DNA from: Carex sylvatica
Taxonomy: Eukaryota; Streptophyta; Magnoliopsida; Poales; Cyperaceae
DNA length: 35,375 nucleotides
Direction: 5' to 3'
NCBI GenBank assembly: GCA_964058845.1
Contig: CAXKVR010000113.1
Span: forward strand, 1 to 35,375
Positions within the stretch are counted from its first letter, which is position 1. Every line of letters begins with the position of its first letter. Shown in pieces: positions 21,350 to 30,616 of this stretch. The notes below the pieces were generated by a model. It made no database searches. It had not been told where the DNA came from and saw only the letters and a program-made list of their open reading frames with translations. Made by a program: the position numbers and the translations under genes.

Positions 21350-21605
21350 ACACGTGCACGACACTTATCTTAATGCAGGAAAGCTGTTCGATAAAATGCC
21401 CTTTAAAGCATCTGCAGACCCGTAAACCATGGGCAACACCTTAGCAGGGAGGGGTTCACCACCGACCTATTCTCCTCATTGGACGCACAATTGATGTTGT
21501 CAATGGTTAAATATCGAAGCATGGAAAAACCATGCGCACGAGGTGCTCGATCAAAAATGCCTCTGAGACCAATGGCAATACTTGCTCCATGTGCCCGCAC
21601 GACCT
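21350..21605 (+). pseudogene. Degraded PPR-like fragment
   Basis: Translation near 21366-21410 gives YLNAGKLFDKMPFK. Near 21540-21600, after a one-base shift, it gives EVLDQ then MPLRPMAILAP and a Cys-Ala-Arg. Both resemble helix B of pentatricopeptide repeats (ARKLFDxMP and KMPLKP types). The two spots lie about 153 bp (51 codons) apart and resemble each other at the DNA level. Stops and frame changes interrupt them. The patch is clearly richer in G+C than its surroundings, as old coding sequence would be. The minus strand also stays open for 60-65 codons here, so the call is weak. A different ancient gene remnant is possible. Confidence 0.35.
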
Positions 21606-21964
21606 TACGCTGACAGTGATGCGACTGACCAGAGCCGTCTCAGTCTCTGGCACGGCTTCGTTGGCTTGGGCCATGACAAAGAAAATCATACCTAGTTAGA
21701 TATTAGTTAGATATTTTTTATTTTATTTGTATTATCAAAATATTATTAAGTTGGAAGAATATTTGTTTTGATTTTGTTTAGGACTTCTTAAAATAGTGAA
21801 AATGAGTTTACTTTATTTCCTTGAAGAAAATTAATTTTCTCCTTTTCAATTCTCTCTATTTATTTTTTCCCACAATCATCCCTCTAGATCTAAGTGCATA
21901 TCTGTTATTTTTGGTCAATACCTCATTTTTATGCTCTTGTTACTAAAAAGGATATAAAAAAATA

Positions 21965-22212
21965 GAGTGAGTCTAAAGTACTATGCATATATGGGCTGGT
22001 TGGTGGTAATACAGATCAATATTTTTTATTTTAAAAATTCTAACGGGATTGACCGTTCAACATAATTCTCATATAAATATGTAGTTGCTTATCAAATTTT
22101 ATGTTTCTATAAAAATCATGTTGAACGATTTGAATTGACCAATAAGATTTTGAAAACAAAAATATTGATCCATATTACGAACCAAATCGTAATATGTACC
22201 ATAGACTCACTC
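21965..22212. mobile_element. MITE family M4, copy 1 (palindromic, 248 bp)
   Basis: GAGTGAGTCTAAAGTACTAT at the left pairs with the right end, read inward as GAGTGAGTCTATGGTACATA. The inverted match continues through GATCAATATTTTT and CGTTCAACAT for about 110 bp per arm. The flanks are A-rich on both sides, so a target duplication cannot be judged. A related end lies at 34560-34702. Confidence 0.8.
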
Positions 22213-24135
22213 TTAAAAAATATATGTCGCCAAATTTCCATCCTTTATTATTTGCTGAGAGACAAATACCTCGTCGACAATTCATATCGTCTATTTTTTT
22301 TAATTGCCTTGTATAATGATGGTGAGAATACTATTGAGATGTCTCAATAGTCAATACTATGTGCAATATCAATTTTCACAAAACACTTGAATTGCTGTCT
22401 CATATTAAGTTTTAATAACATTGAATTTTGGATGGATGTATTGGGTTTTTGCATGCAGCTTGTAACACAGATCATGTATATATACCAGACCAGATCAGAT
22501 CGAGGGGAACAGTACCGGTGGTCCGGTACAAAGGAGCCCAGAGACAGCCATTGAGACCATTGTTTGATAATGATATAGATGTCATTGATGGCTTGTTACC
22601 GAGGCTGGAGACAATTTCCTTTTATCTTTATCTCTATTTATCTTACAAGTTAGAACCGATGAAAATACTTTCAACAAAATCGGCTAAAACCAAGTAGGCT
22701 CCGACGCTTGATAGGATGCATCTTTGCATTGTTTTTATTTTTTGTTTTTTATTTTATTATCTATCAGCATCATTGTTTAATTTACCAATAAGTTTTAGTG
22801 CCGAAACTTTTATTCATAACATTATAATTATACAAACTGAAAAAACCGTCCAATTGACATCAAGATTCCTGCACATTGATTACACAAATCTTTATACAGA
22901 TCAAACGGCTCTGCTTGAACATCAAACCAAATTCAATTCGATATTTGTCATACTGCGTCCCAGATTCTCTTGAAAATAGTTGAAGCGTGCGTTCAAAGAA
23001 GAGTTCTTTGCTCAAAGCTTTGAGGAAGAACTTTACATTTACATGCTCTTTTTCCAGTTTCAAAATATGATGATTACTTTGCAAAAATAATGTTTAAAGA
23101 TCTTTATTCTAAAAAAAAGAAAATGTTTTTGAAACATATTATCGGTTGGTTGGCTTACACTTTACACACTACCTTTTTGTTTCTTTCTATTTGTGTAAAG
23201 TGTGATAATTTTGGATGCTGTCAATATTGGCCCAATATCATATTGATAATTAGGTATTGTAATTAATTATAAGAGATTTCCAATTATTTTCTTGGATGCT
23301 TCTATCTGGCTAAATTTTGAAGAAATGATTTCATGATCATGTAGCAGAAGGAAGTTGATAAGGTAGAAGAATAAATCATATCTAATTTAATTTAATTTAA
23401 TTTATTCGTATCTTATTAGATTAAAAAAATTTGCTATTAAGATTTCCAAATAGTTTTTTTTGTTAGATTTAATTTAGTAGGAATCAATCATGATATTGTT
23501 TAAGTGTATGAATCATACTGTAATTGCAAGGTTTATTTTAATGAAAAAAATAATGTGTTCCAATTTATAATAAATAATTAAATATGTTTTCTTTCTCTCT
23601 TTCTGTATATATATTTTTTTTGGAAGTCTCTCTCTTTCTTGATATTATTTTCCAATATTTATTTTCTACATCTCATAAATATATTTTTTTAGCCGAAATT
23701 TTGCTTGCATCATTTATTTTTAAAAAGCAAATAAATAATATTAACCAAAAAAAAGTTGGATATCCATTGACAACTAATTTATTCGACAGTCTTGATATCC
23801 ATTAAAAAAAAAATCCTAATTTGAAATTTTAATTGCTACAATGTAATCTATTTATCACGTACATCATGGCCGTAAACAACGACGAAGTTTATGCATGCAC
23901 GTTTTATCGTAAATCAAATGGTCCATTACACAAGCAACTATTCGATGAAATATCATATGACAGAATGGCACTTATATTTAATTAGACAAAAATCATGCCT
24001 ACAAATATTTTTACCTGATTTTGGAAAAAAGTATTGTTAAATTATGTAAACTAAGCCGTAATTAATTAATTTACATCCCAAAAGAAGTTAACTTATATAA
24101 TGACAATACCTGTTACATCATGCCAGCTCTCATAT
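22213..24135. other. Intergenic DNA, no gene seen
   Basis: A small G+C-rich patch at 22500-22560 contains the hairpin GTACCG-GTGGTC-CGGTAC (22512-22529). The open frames here are short and without domains. An (ATTTA)-type repeat TTTAATTTAA lies at about 23380-23405. No gene or complete element could be supported. Confidence 0.5.
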
Positions 24136-24285
24136 GAATCCGTATCCTCACCCAGGTATCTGACTGAATTTGACCGAAACGGACGGCTCAGATTTAGTCT
24201 CAGCCAGTGATTACTTGGAATGGCGTAGGGGCAGTATTATTTATGCTTTGAGATTCGTGTCAGGTACATGGGAGGATACAGATTC
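24136..24285. mobile_element. Short MITE, about 150 bp
   Basis: The left end GAATCCGTATCCTCACCCAG and the right end, read inward as GAATCTGTATCCTCCCATG, are inverted repeats. They continue with GTATCTGA and GTACCTGA. The interior is more G+C-rich than the flanks and has no coding frame. No clear target duplication. Confidence 0.75.
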
Positions 24286-24763
24286 TGAGAAACACTTGAT
24301 CCCGTAAATTATTTGGTTCATCCTCGTGATTTTTATGTTGATCGAACGGCTCCAATCAGAAATTGAACCGCCTCCCATTCGACAGGCGCTCCTCTGGTTT
24401 AATCTAGGCATGCTCCGCCCTTCTGTAATTCACATCCTTTCCGTTGGGCCTAAAAAAGGCTTGATTGTCTACTGAACTCCGACCGAGGCTTTCTATTTAC
24501 ACTACTAATGGAATTGAAATTTTATCCAGAGATTTTCCCGTCATAGAACTTGTTTCGTTATATATAAAGGGCTTCAACATTTGACCTGATGGAGGCTCTT
24601 TGGGCTGAATTGACCAGTGAAGTAATTCGCTTGTAAAGAAATTCCAAATTGTCTGAATTAATCAAATAACCGAGATATCATACTTAAATTAAGTTGATTT
24701 GGTGGCCCAGTACTAATTTTCAGTACCCGGATAGAAATAAAAACCTAGCACGAACATAGAATT

Positions 24764-24844
24764 TTTTTGAAAAATAGTGGTATATACCACCGATTTTATT
24801 GAAATCATAAATCATAGTATATCTGTCCTGGTACCAAAATTAAA
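24764..24844 (-). mobile_element. Truncated LINE 3' end, 81 bp, with perfect 18-bp target duplication
   Basis: TAGCACGAACATAGAATT occurs on both sides (24746-24763 and 24845-24862). Between them, read on the minus strand, is a short sequence ending AATAAAATCGGTGG, then TATATACCACTATTTTTC and an A-run. That matches a LINE-type 3' end inserted by target-primed reverse transcription and cut short at its 5' side. The perfect duplication says the insertion is fairly young. Confidence 0.85.
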
Positions 24845-25324
24845 TAGCACGAACATAGAATTGAAAGAATGACATGCAAAAGCTTCAATAACTTATCTGT
24901 ATTTTAACATATTATTTTAAGGATTGCGGAGAGTTCAAATAATTCATGTTTTTCTGTACAAAATAACAATTTTGTATTCATTTCAAAAATAATAAAAACG
25001 TTTCAAAAAAATAAATATAATATTTTATTCCCAAACACATTAAAATGTGGAGATTATGTTAGTCGGTTTAAATTAACTGTTTAAATTTTAAAAATAAAGA
25101 TAAATGACTCGATGAGGAATGGAAGTCATCTGATTCATATTTGTATTCATTAAATATTCAATAAAATCTGTATCTGTTTAATATTTGATCTTTAATCGTA
25201 TCTAAATAATATTTGATTTTTAATCGTATCTGAATAATAAAAATGAATACATATATAATTTTACCACTATATGGTCTGTATTTGATCCCTTTACATCCCT
25301 AACTACTATATATATGCTGATGGA

Positions 25325-25600
25325 GATCATAGTCACAAGATTCGAGAATTAAATCCGAATAATTCGTTGTTTTGGTGATGTCGAACCGAATGTCAAATTA
25401 TTTGATTGATCAAACTTTGACTAAATTAAATCCTAATAATTCGCGAATTTGCGAAATTTTCTCGAATTTTACAAATTATTCGATAATTTTTCCCATAACA
25501 TTTTTTTTGCTCTCTTGGAGGACTGAGATCTCTGATTCGAATAATTTTGAATTATATCCGAATTATTTCCGAATCGAATTTGAATAATTCATTTGTCAGA
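25325..25600 (+). mobile_element. MITE-like family M2, copy 2
   Basis: It matches 9613-9860 in order and orientation (CATAGTCACAAGATTC, GTGATGTCGAACCGAATG, AATTCGCGAATTT, TTTTCCCATAACA, GACTGAGATCTCT, ATTATTTCCGAATC). It lies about 200 bp before the promoter of the Nup98-like gene, so it forms part of that upstream region. Confidence 0.7.
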
Positions 25601-25806
25601 GATGACTTGTTAAGGAAACATTCATGTACTATTTTTTTTTTTAATATTTCTAATAAAGAAAAAAAGATGGTAGCGTTCGATTTAAGCTCATCCGACGGTC
25701 AACCCTTTTTGTCTCCTTCAACTACCCAAATTATAAATACTTCCATATGTTTAGAGGTTACTTGTGCGTTGAGCCTAAGCTACGCGGCTTATCCTTAATC
25801 ACACTC

Positions 25807-25814
25807 TATATAAA
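25807..25814 (+). promoter_or_regulatory. TATA box of the Nup98-like gene
   Basis: TATATAAA is followed by a C+T-rich start region (CACTGCTCTCTCTTTG). A transcript starting near 25840 would have a 5' leader of about 75 bases before the ATG at 25914, with no earlier ATG in it. This supports the inferred first exon. Confidence 0.65.
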
Positions 25815-25913
25815 CACTGCTCTCTCTTTGCCTAAACCATCGCTTTTCTGGAAAAAGAAAAAGGAATATTTGCCTGGTTCATTTCAAAGCAGGAGAATAT
25901 CTGGATCAAAAAT

Positions 25914-28900
25914 ATGTCTACTGGTAATTTCTCTCTTTTGTCAATCTTAAATGTTTTTCTTCCGAGCCGTTCGATTAATTAAACGATTAAGTTGGAATCA
26001 ATTAAAATTGAAGAGTTAAGTTATATAATTTAAGTGGTATTTATTATAGACGACACTTTGGATGGAAAATGAAGTTATTATACAATCACATAATAAGAGG
26101 AACTACATTGTTTAATACAATTTGTTTTACTTACTGTGGTGAAATACCATCAAACTAGAACTTTGTTCAAAAATGGCAAATATTAACTCCTTGAAAACTC
26201 CGCTCCTCCTAGTAAGCTCCGCACAGAAGAAAAAAAAAAGTGATATGAAGGTGAAAACGAAGAAGGGGGTTTGAGAATCGACTTGTGACCAGTTGCTCCA
26301 CCTCGCCTCTTCACCCGCCCCTCCTCGTTTGCCCGATTCGTCTTGCTTTATCTCAATTGAGCGGATAACTCCGTTTAAGAGTTTCGTCGGTTCTTATCTT
26401 TTCTGTTCGTCTCGACTCTTCGGGTTTGACTGAGAGTTTGTGAATTCATTCCATCCCGTAATATCTACTAGATCTATATGTGAGTAAGGTATGTGTTTTT
26501 AGTTGTTGGCAATGATGAGAACGCTAAGAGTTGTCATCTTTCTTCTCTCTTTCTTCTTCTTTCTCTCTGAGTGGTGACTGTCCTGGTCCGGTTGATTCAG
26601 TTTCCGGTTTCGGTTTGATTCAGTGCCATCTTGGCTGACTGGTGACTGTCCTGGTTCGGTTTGATTCAGTGCCCTCTTTCTTCTTCTCTCTGGGTAGTGA
26701 CTGTTCCGAATTGGTTTGATTCAGTGCCCCTCGGCTGGGAATCCCTCTAGGCAGCGTTAGGTACAAACCCCATCTGAGCATGAAGGCTCTTCTGGATACC
26801 CCTGTTTGGTCTTGATTACAAAAACACTGTTTTGTGCTAACGACAAGAAAATATGCAGACAAGAAAATATGCAGGCTCACAACTTACTAATATGAGCATA
26901 AGTACAGAAAATTATGTAGGCTCGCTATCTACTGATCTGAGCGCAGTAACCTTTGGTTCTGCTTTTTTTTTTCTAATTTTTTTTGTCTACTTTTGTAAAT
27001 AAGTTCAGTTGTAATACTTTAAGTACTAATACAGACACTGTATATACTGATACAAATTAATATGTAATTGATTTGATCCTAATTAATAAAATATCACCTA
27101 CGGACTTCTAATCAAAAAAAAAAACCTAGAACTTTGTTTCTCTTCCTTTTCAGTTTTTTTTAGTTTGTTTAGACGAAACTTACTTGATGTTTGCATTTTT
27201 TTTTTCTTTCTTTTTAAAGTAGATATACGTTCTTGTATCACAACTACAGATCTAAATATATATGTGACGTGATGTATTCAAGTTAGATTCATACTTGACG
27301 CGTTGCGATTAAATTTAAAAGGATGATCATAACTGATTATATTGATCATATTTAATTATTATTTTTAAAATAATTTAAGGTTATTTATTCAAGATTCACT
27401 ATTCGATTAAGATATAACTGTTTTAATTATACGCGACTCACGTGACCGCATATCAATATACCATGCTGTGACTAGATCTTTCGTGAGACAACGTGTCGTA
27501 CAATGTCAAATTTTCAAAAAATCATTATGTCACACGAATAATCACAATACATAACATGTGAATCATTGACATACGTGACGTATTGTACCGTGATGCACTT
27601 TACGATCCCTAAATTTATACTCCATAATCTTTGCTGTTTCCGACACAATTTCTCAGTGCACTAATCTACTTTGTCAGTTTTGCTACTCAGCAAATTGTTA
27701 TCGTACTCATAAAAAACGTCTAAATATCTAACTTTTTAATCAAAATTTGAAAATTTATTATTTCTCCACTGAAAACAAATATCATTTATAATTTTTCCTT
27801 TCTTTAATCCAATTTTATACTATTATTTTGATTGATTAGAATAATCAGTTTTTTTTTAACTTTTATCTAATTTCAAACTTATAAACTGCTTACCCATTTT
27901 TTTTCATTAATATAAATTCAGTAGTTAAATTTGCACATTAGCATTTAACATTTGATTGATTATAATGTAAAAGAATATTGATCGTGGTTGGACAATAATA
28001 ATGTTTTCGTCTGAAGAGAAGGGTAAATTAGTCCTTTTATTTTAAAATAAAAGATTAATAGTAAGCACAAATAAATGTTTAAAATTAGATTATAGAAAAG
28101 AAAGAAAAAAAGAGAGAGTGATTATTTATTTTTTTGGGGCGAATAAGCATTTTTTATGTTTTGATGGAAATTGGATATTTAGAAGTTTTTTATCGGTTAT
28201 GACAACAATTATTCTAATTTAAAATGAGAAAATGAGAATTTTACGTATTTTGATGGAATAATAGAAATTCCGCTTTAATTAATTATGTTATTTTTTTCAG
28301 GTTTCGGAGCACCCACCTCTCCATTTATTTCATCCAGTGGTGTCTCCAGCCCTCCATGTAATACACCAGCATCTGGTGCTTTCAGTTATCCTCCAATCAA
28401 TGCACCGATGATTGGCTCTTCAAGATCTACATTACTTGGTGCTCCAAGTATATCAGCATCTCCTGCTTCCATATCTCCACTATTTGGTGCACCTAGTACG
28501 GATGCTTCCAAGTCTCCATCATTTGGTGCGCCAAATATACCAGCATCCAGTTCTCTATTATTTGGTGCACCTAATACGCCGGCACCTGGTGTTTTGAGCT
28601 CTCCGCTATTTGGTGCACCTAATACACAGGCACATGGCGCTTCTACCTCTCCAGTATTTGGTACACCTAATATACTGGCACCTGGTGCTTCTGACTCTCC
28701 ATTGTTCGGTGAAAATAGGACACCGGTGTCCGACACTTCTAGCTCTCCACTGTTTGGTGCATCTAGTACACCTGCATTTGGTACTTCCAGCTCTCAATTA
28801 TTTGGTGCTTCAATCTCTCCCTTATTCGGTGCTTCTAATAAGCCAATATTTAGTGCTTCACGCTCTCCATTATTCAATACATTTGGCACTCAATACGAAG

Positions 28901-29934
28901 TTTCGAATAAGTCAGCATTTGGTGCATCTAGTAACCCATTTGTGGTTCCCAATAAGTCAGCTTTCCCATCTTGCTCCCGTACATTCGGGGCCTTTAGTAA
29001 ACCGGGATATGCGGCATCCACACCGTTTCCACTTCAACAATCCAATGGTCATGCTTTCAATGCTTTTGGCTCTCCATTTGGTGTATCCGGTACTCCGTCA
29101 TTTGGTGCATTTACTGGTACAACTGCTACAGGATTTGGTTCCTCTACTAAACCAGCAGTTAGCTTGTGTAACTCTCCATTTGGTGGTTTTGGCACACGTA
29201 CACGTACATTTGAAGAGGTAAGTGGTCCATGTTTTGGAGCGACAAGTTCTTCATTTCATGGATGTGGTCAACATTTATCTGGTGGGTTTACTTCGTGGTC
29301 TCCATTTTGGAAGGATCCAGTACGACTGGCCTCATTTCCTTCAGCGTTAGCAAAATTGGGGTGTCAGATGGAAGGGAGTCCAGCGGTTGCTTACAAGCCA
29401 CTGTACAATTATGAAGATGAGAATAATCAGCACATTGTATACATGTCGATAAGTGCAGTTCTAGCAAAAAAAAACATTAACATGAGTCATGATGAACTGA
29501 GATGGATTGAGCATTGTCGACGCAATGACAAAGGTACGTATGCCTTAAATATATTAATTGCTTATTTTTTTTTTATTATTTTAAAAGTCCACCCTTAAAA
29601 TTTGCCAACAAATAGTTTCTTCATTATTTAGAGCTATTTTGACAAGCTCAATACTTCCAAAATTACATGCACACCAACCACTATACATATTTAATATTTT
29701 TCATATATAGTTTTGTATTTGGATAATATTATAATTGCTTGCTCTAAAACTGTAGGTGTTGCGTCCAACAAGTCAGCAGATGTCTTTCAGATTAAGAGTA
29801 CCAGCGCCGAATCGGATATGATTTCCATCAAAATTGAAGTTCCTTCCCGAGTAGTATATGTCATTCGAAAGCTGCTTCTATGTCTTCTAATCCTTTTTCT
29901 ATTTTTTTGTATTTCCATCAATTTCTACATGTGA
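25914..29934 (+). CDS. Nup98-like FG-repeat nucleoporin with GLEBS motif and hydrophobic C-terminus, 3 exons, 473 aa
   Basis: My model is exon 1 25914-25923, exon 2 28301-29533, exon 3 29756-29934, with GT-AG introns and matching phases, giving 473 aa. The ATG at 28285 lies in TTATTTTTTTCAG, a 3' splice site, so the real start is upstream: ATGTCTACTG followed by GTAATTTC, giving MSTGFGAP. Residues 4 to about 310 hold about 21 FG dipeptides, partly as SPLFGAPNTPAPGA-like repeats. Residues 386-415 (SISAVLAKKN, SHDELRWIEHCRRNDKG) match the GLEBS motif by which Nup98 binds Rae1/Gle2. In the plant Nup98 family more FG repeats and an autoproteolytic domain follow. Here only a 58-residue tail follows, ending in about 16 hydrophobic residues (454-469) after Arg-Lys. 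I infer a truncated, diverged Nup98 relative, possibly tail-anchored. A cryptic donor in exon 3 (GTATATG, near 29857) could remove the tail. There are no internal stops. Confidence 0.78.
26168..27125 (+). mobile_element. Retroposon in intron 1 of the Nup98-like gene, with 13-bp target duplication
   Basis: CTAGAACTTTGTT occurs at 26155-26167 and 27126-27138. The insert ends AATAAAATATCACC, then TACGGACTTCTAATC and an A-run, so it is in the sense direction of the gene. Its first half (about 26190-26480) is clearly more G+C-rich than the intron. Three copies of a roughly 65-bp unit follow. There is no reverse-transcriptase frame. The tail is shared with the end at 12566. I infer a non-autonomous LINE-type or chimeric retroposon. 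Confidence 0.85.
26572..26728 (+). repeat. Three tandem copies of a roughly 65-bp unit inside the retroposon
   Basis: Units contain GTGACTGTCCTGGT, CGGTTTGATTCAGTG and a CTCTTTCTTCTTCTCTCTG spacer. They start at about 26572, 26641 and 26696, with the third more diverged (GTGACTGTTCCGAATTGG). Iterated units in a retroposon 5' part can act as promoter repeats; that is inference. Confidence 0.75.
27139..28280. other. Remainder of intron 1, no other gene
   Basis: This is A+T-rich intron sequence. A stretch at 27548-27566 shares GATTCACATGTTATGTAT (inverted) with 31643-31660, so a dispersed repeat may be present. No alternative exon could be supported. Confidence 0.5.
28482..28830 (+). repeat. 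Coding minisatellite for the FG repeats
   Basis: TTTGGTGCNCC-type units recur at 28482, 28522, 28561, 28609, 28657, 28705 and 28753. The spacing is 40, 39 and then a steady 48 bases, always a multiple of three after rounding to codons. The unit encodes about S-P-L-F-G-A-P-N-T-P-A-P-G-A. Because the unit keeps other frames open too, long antisense and shifted open frames appear over this exon; they are shadows. Confidence 0.85.
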
Positions 29935-30616
29935 AGAAAGAGAGACGGCATTTTCATTTCAAATTATCTTGTGGAACTAATTAAATTGTTGTGATCGATT
30001 ATTAATGTAATGCTATCGTGCATTCAATATATATACTGTTCCCAATATGAATAATGTTTGGTAATTTAAAAGTTGTATGAATTTGTATTCATTAAATATG
30101 CAGCGTGTTTAATGGCAAATAAAATATCCATAATTTTATTTTTATATACTGTACCATTGATTACCTCTGTTGTACACAAAAAAATTATCATTAATATATC
30201 CACATTTCCAGGGGTTAGATATTAAGAAGAAAAACAAAAGACTACACAAGTTGTTTGAATTCTGACCAAGTAATGCATCATTCAATAATCTAGTATCAGA
30301 ATCAACAAGGCCAAGGCCCAGCAATCATGTTGGGCTCAAATTAGAGGGTTTGGAACTTCCTATTTGTCCTCCCCTATTACATTATTATTATTTTTTGGAG
30401 AAAGAGCCGTTACAGTGAGTTGGATTGCAAAACTGCCAAAAAATAGTAGCTTAATAAAAAAGGTAATTACGAGTTTCGATAGATCATGGGTTCAAGTCAT
30501 TGCGAAAAAGATGGCCTTTATTCATTGAAAAAAATCACATCTGTGCTTGCCCGTTTGTACAATTAAAAGTTTAAAACCGTCTATGCATTTGACAGTTGAT
30601 TGACTTCACCTAGTGC
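29935..30616 (+). other. 3' flank of the Nup98-like gene
   Basis: AATAAT and AATAAA-type signals (around 30048 and 30116) could serve polyadenylation. No further FG-coding or autoproteolytic-domain sequence follows, which supports the view that the gene ends here. A GGGTTCAAGTC phrase near 30491 looks like a Pol III B box but has no convincing A box. Confidence 0.5.

Noticed and set aside
21700..21960. Possible solo LTR (TTAGTTAGATATT and related phrases)
   Set aside because: No TG...CA ends, primer site or 5-bp duplication could be identified.
22512..22529. Hairpin GTACCG-GTGGTC-CGGTAC as a regulatory structure
   Set aside because: It is a six-base-pair stem with no gene nearby. It is noted within the intergenic entry only.
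26620..26880. 86-codon minus-strand open frame
   Set aside because: It lies wholly inside the intron retroposon and translates its tandem repeats in antisense.
28285..28300. ATG at 28285 as the start of the Nup98-like protein
   Set aside because: The sequence from this ATG to 28300 is a classic polypyrimidine-AG acceptor, and the preceding intron, first exon and TATA box give a better start.
28386..28797. Open frames on the minus strand and in a second plus frame over the FG exon (up to 203 codons)
   Set aside because: The repeated 48-bp unit keeps several frames open together. Only the plus frame encodes FG repeats and joins to splice sites and the GLEBS motif.
30480..30510. Possible SINE or tRNA-like B box GGGTTCAAGTC
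   Set aside because: No A box at the right distance, no fold and no tail or target duplication.
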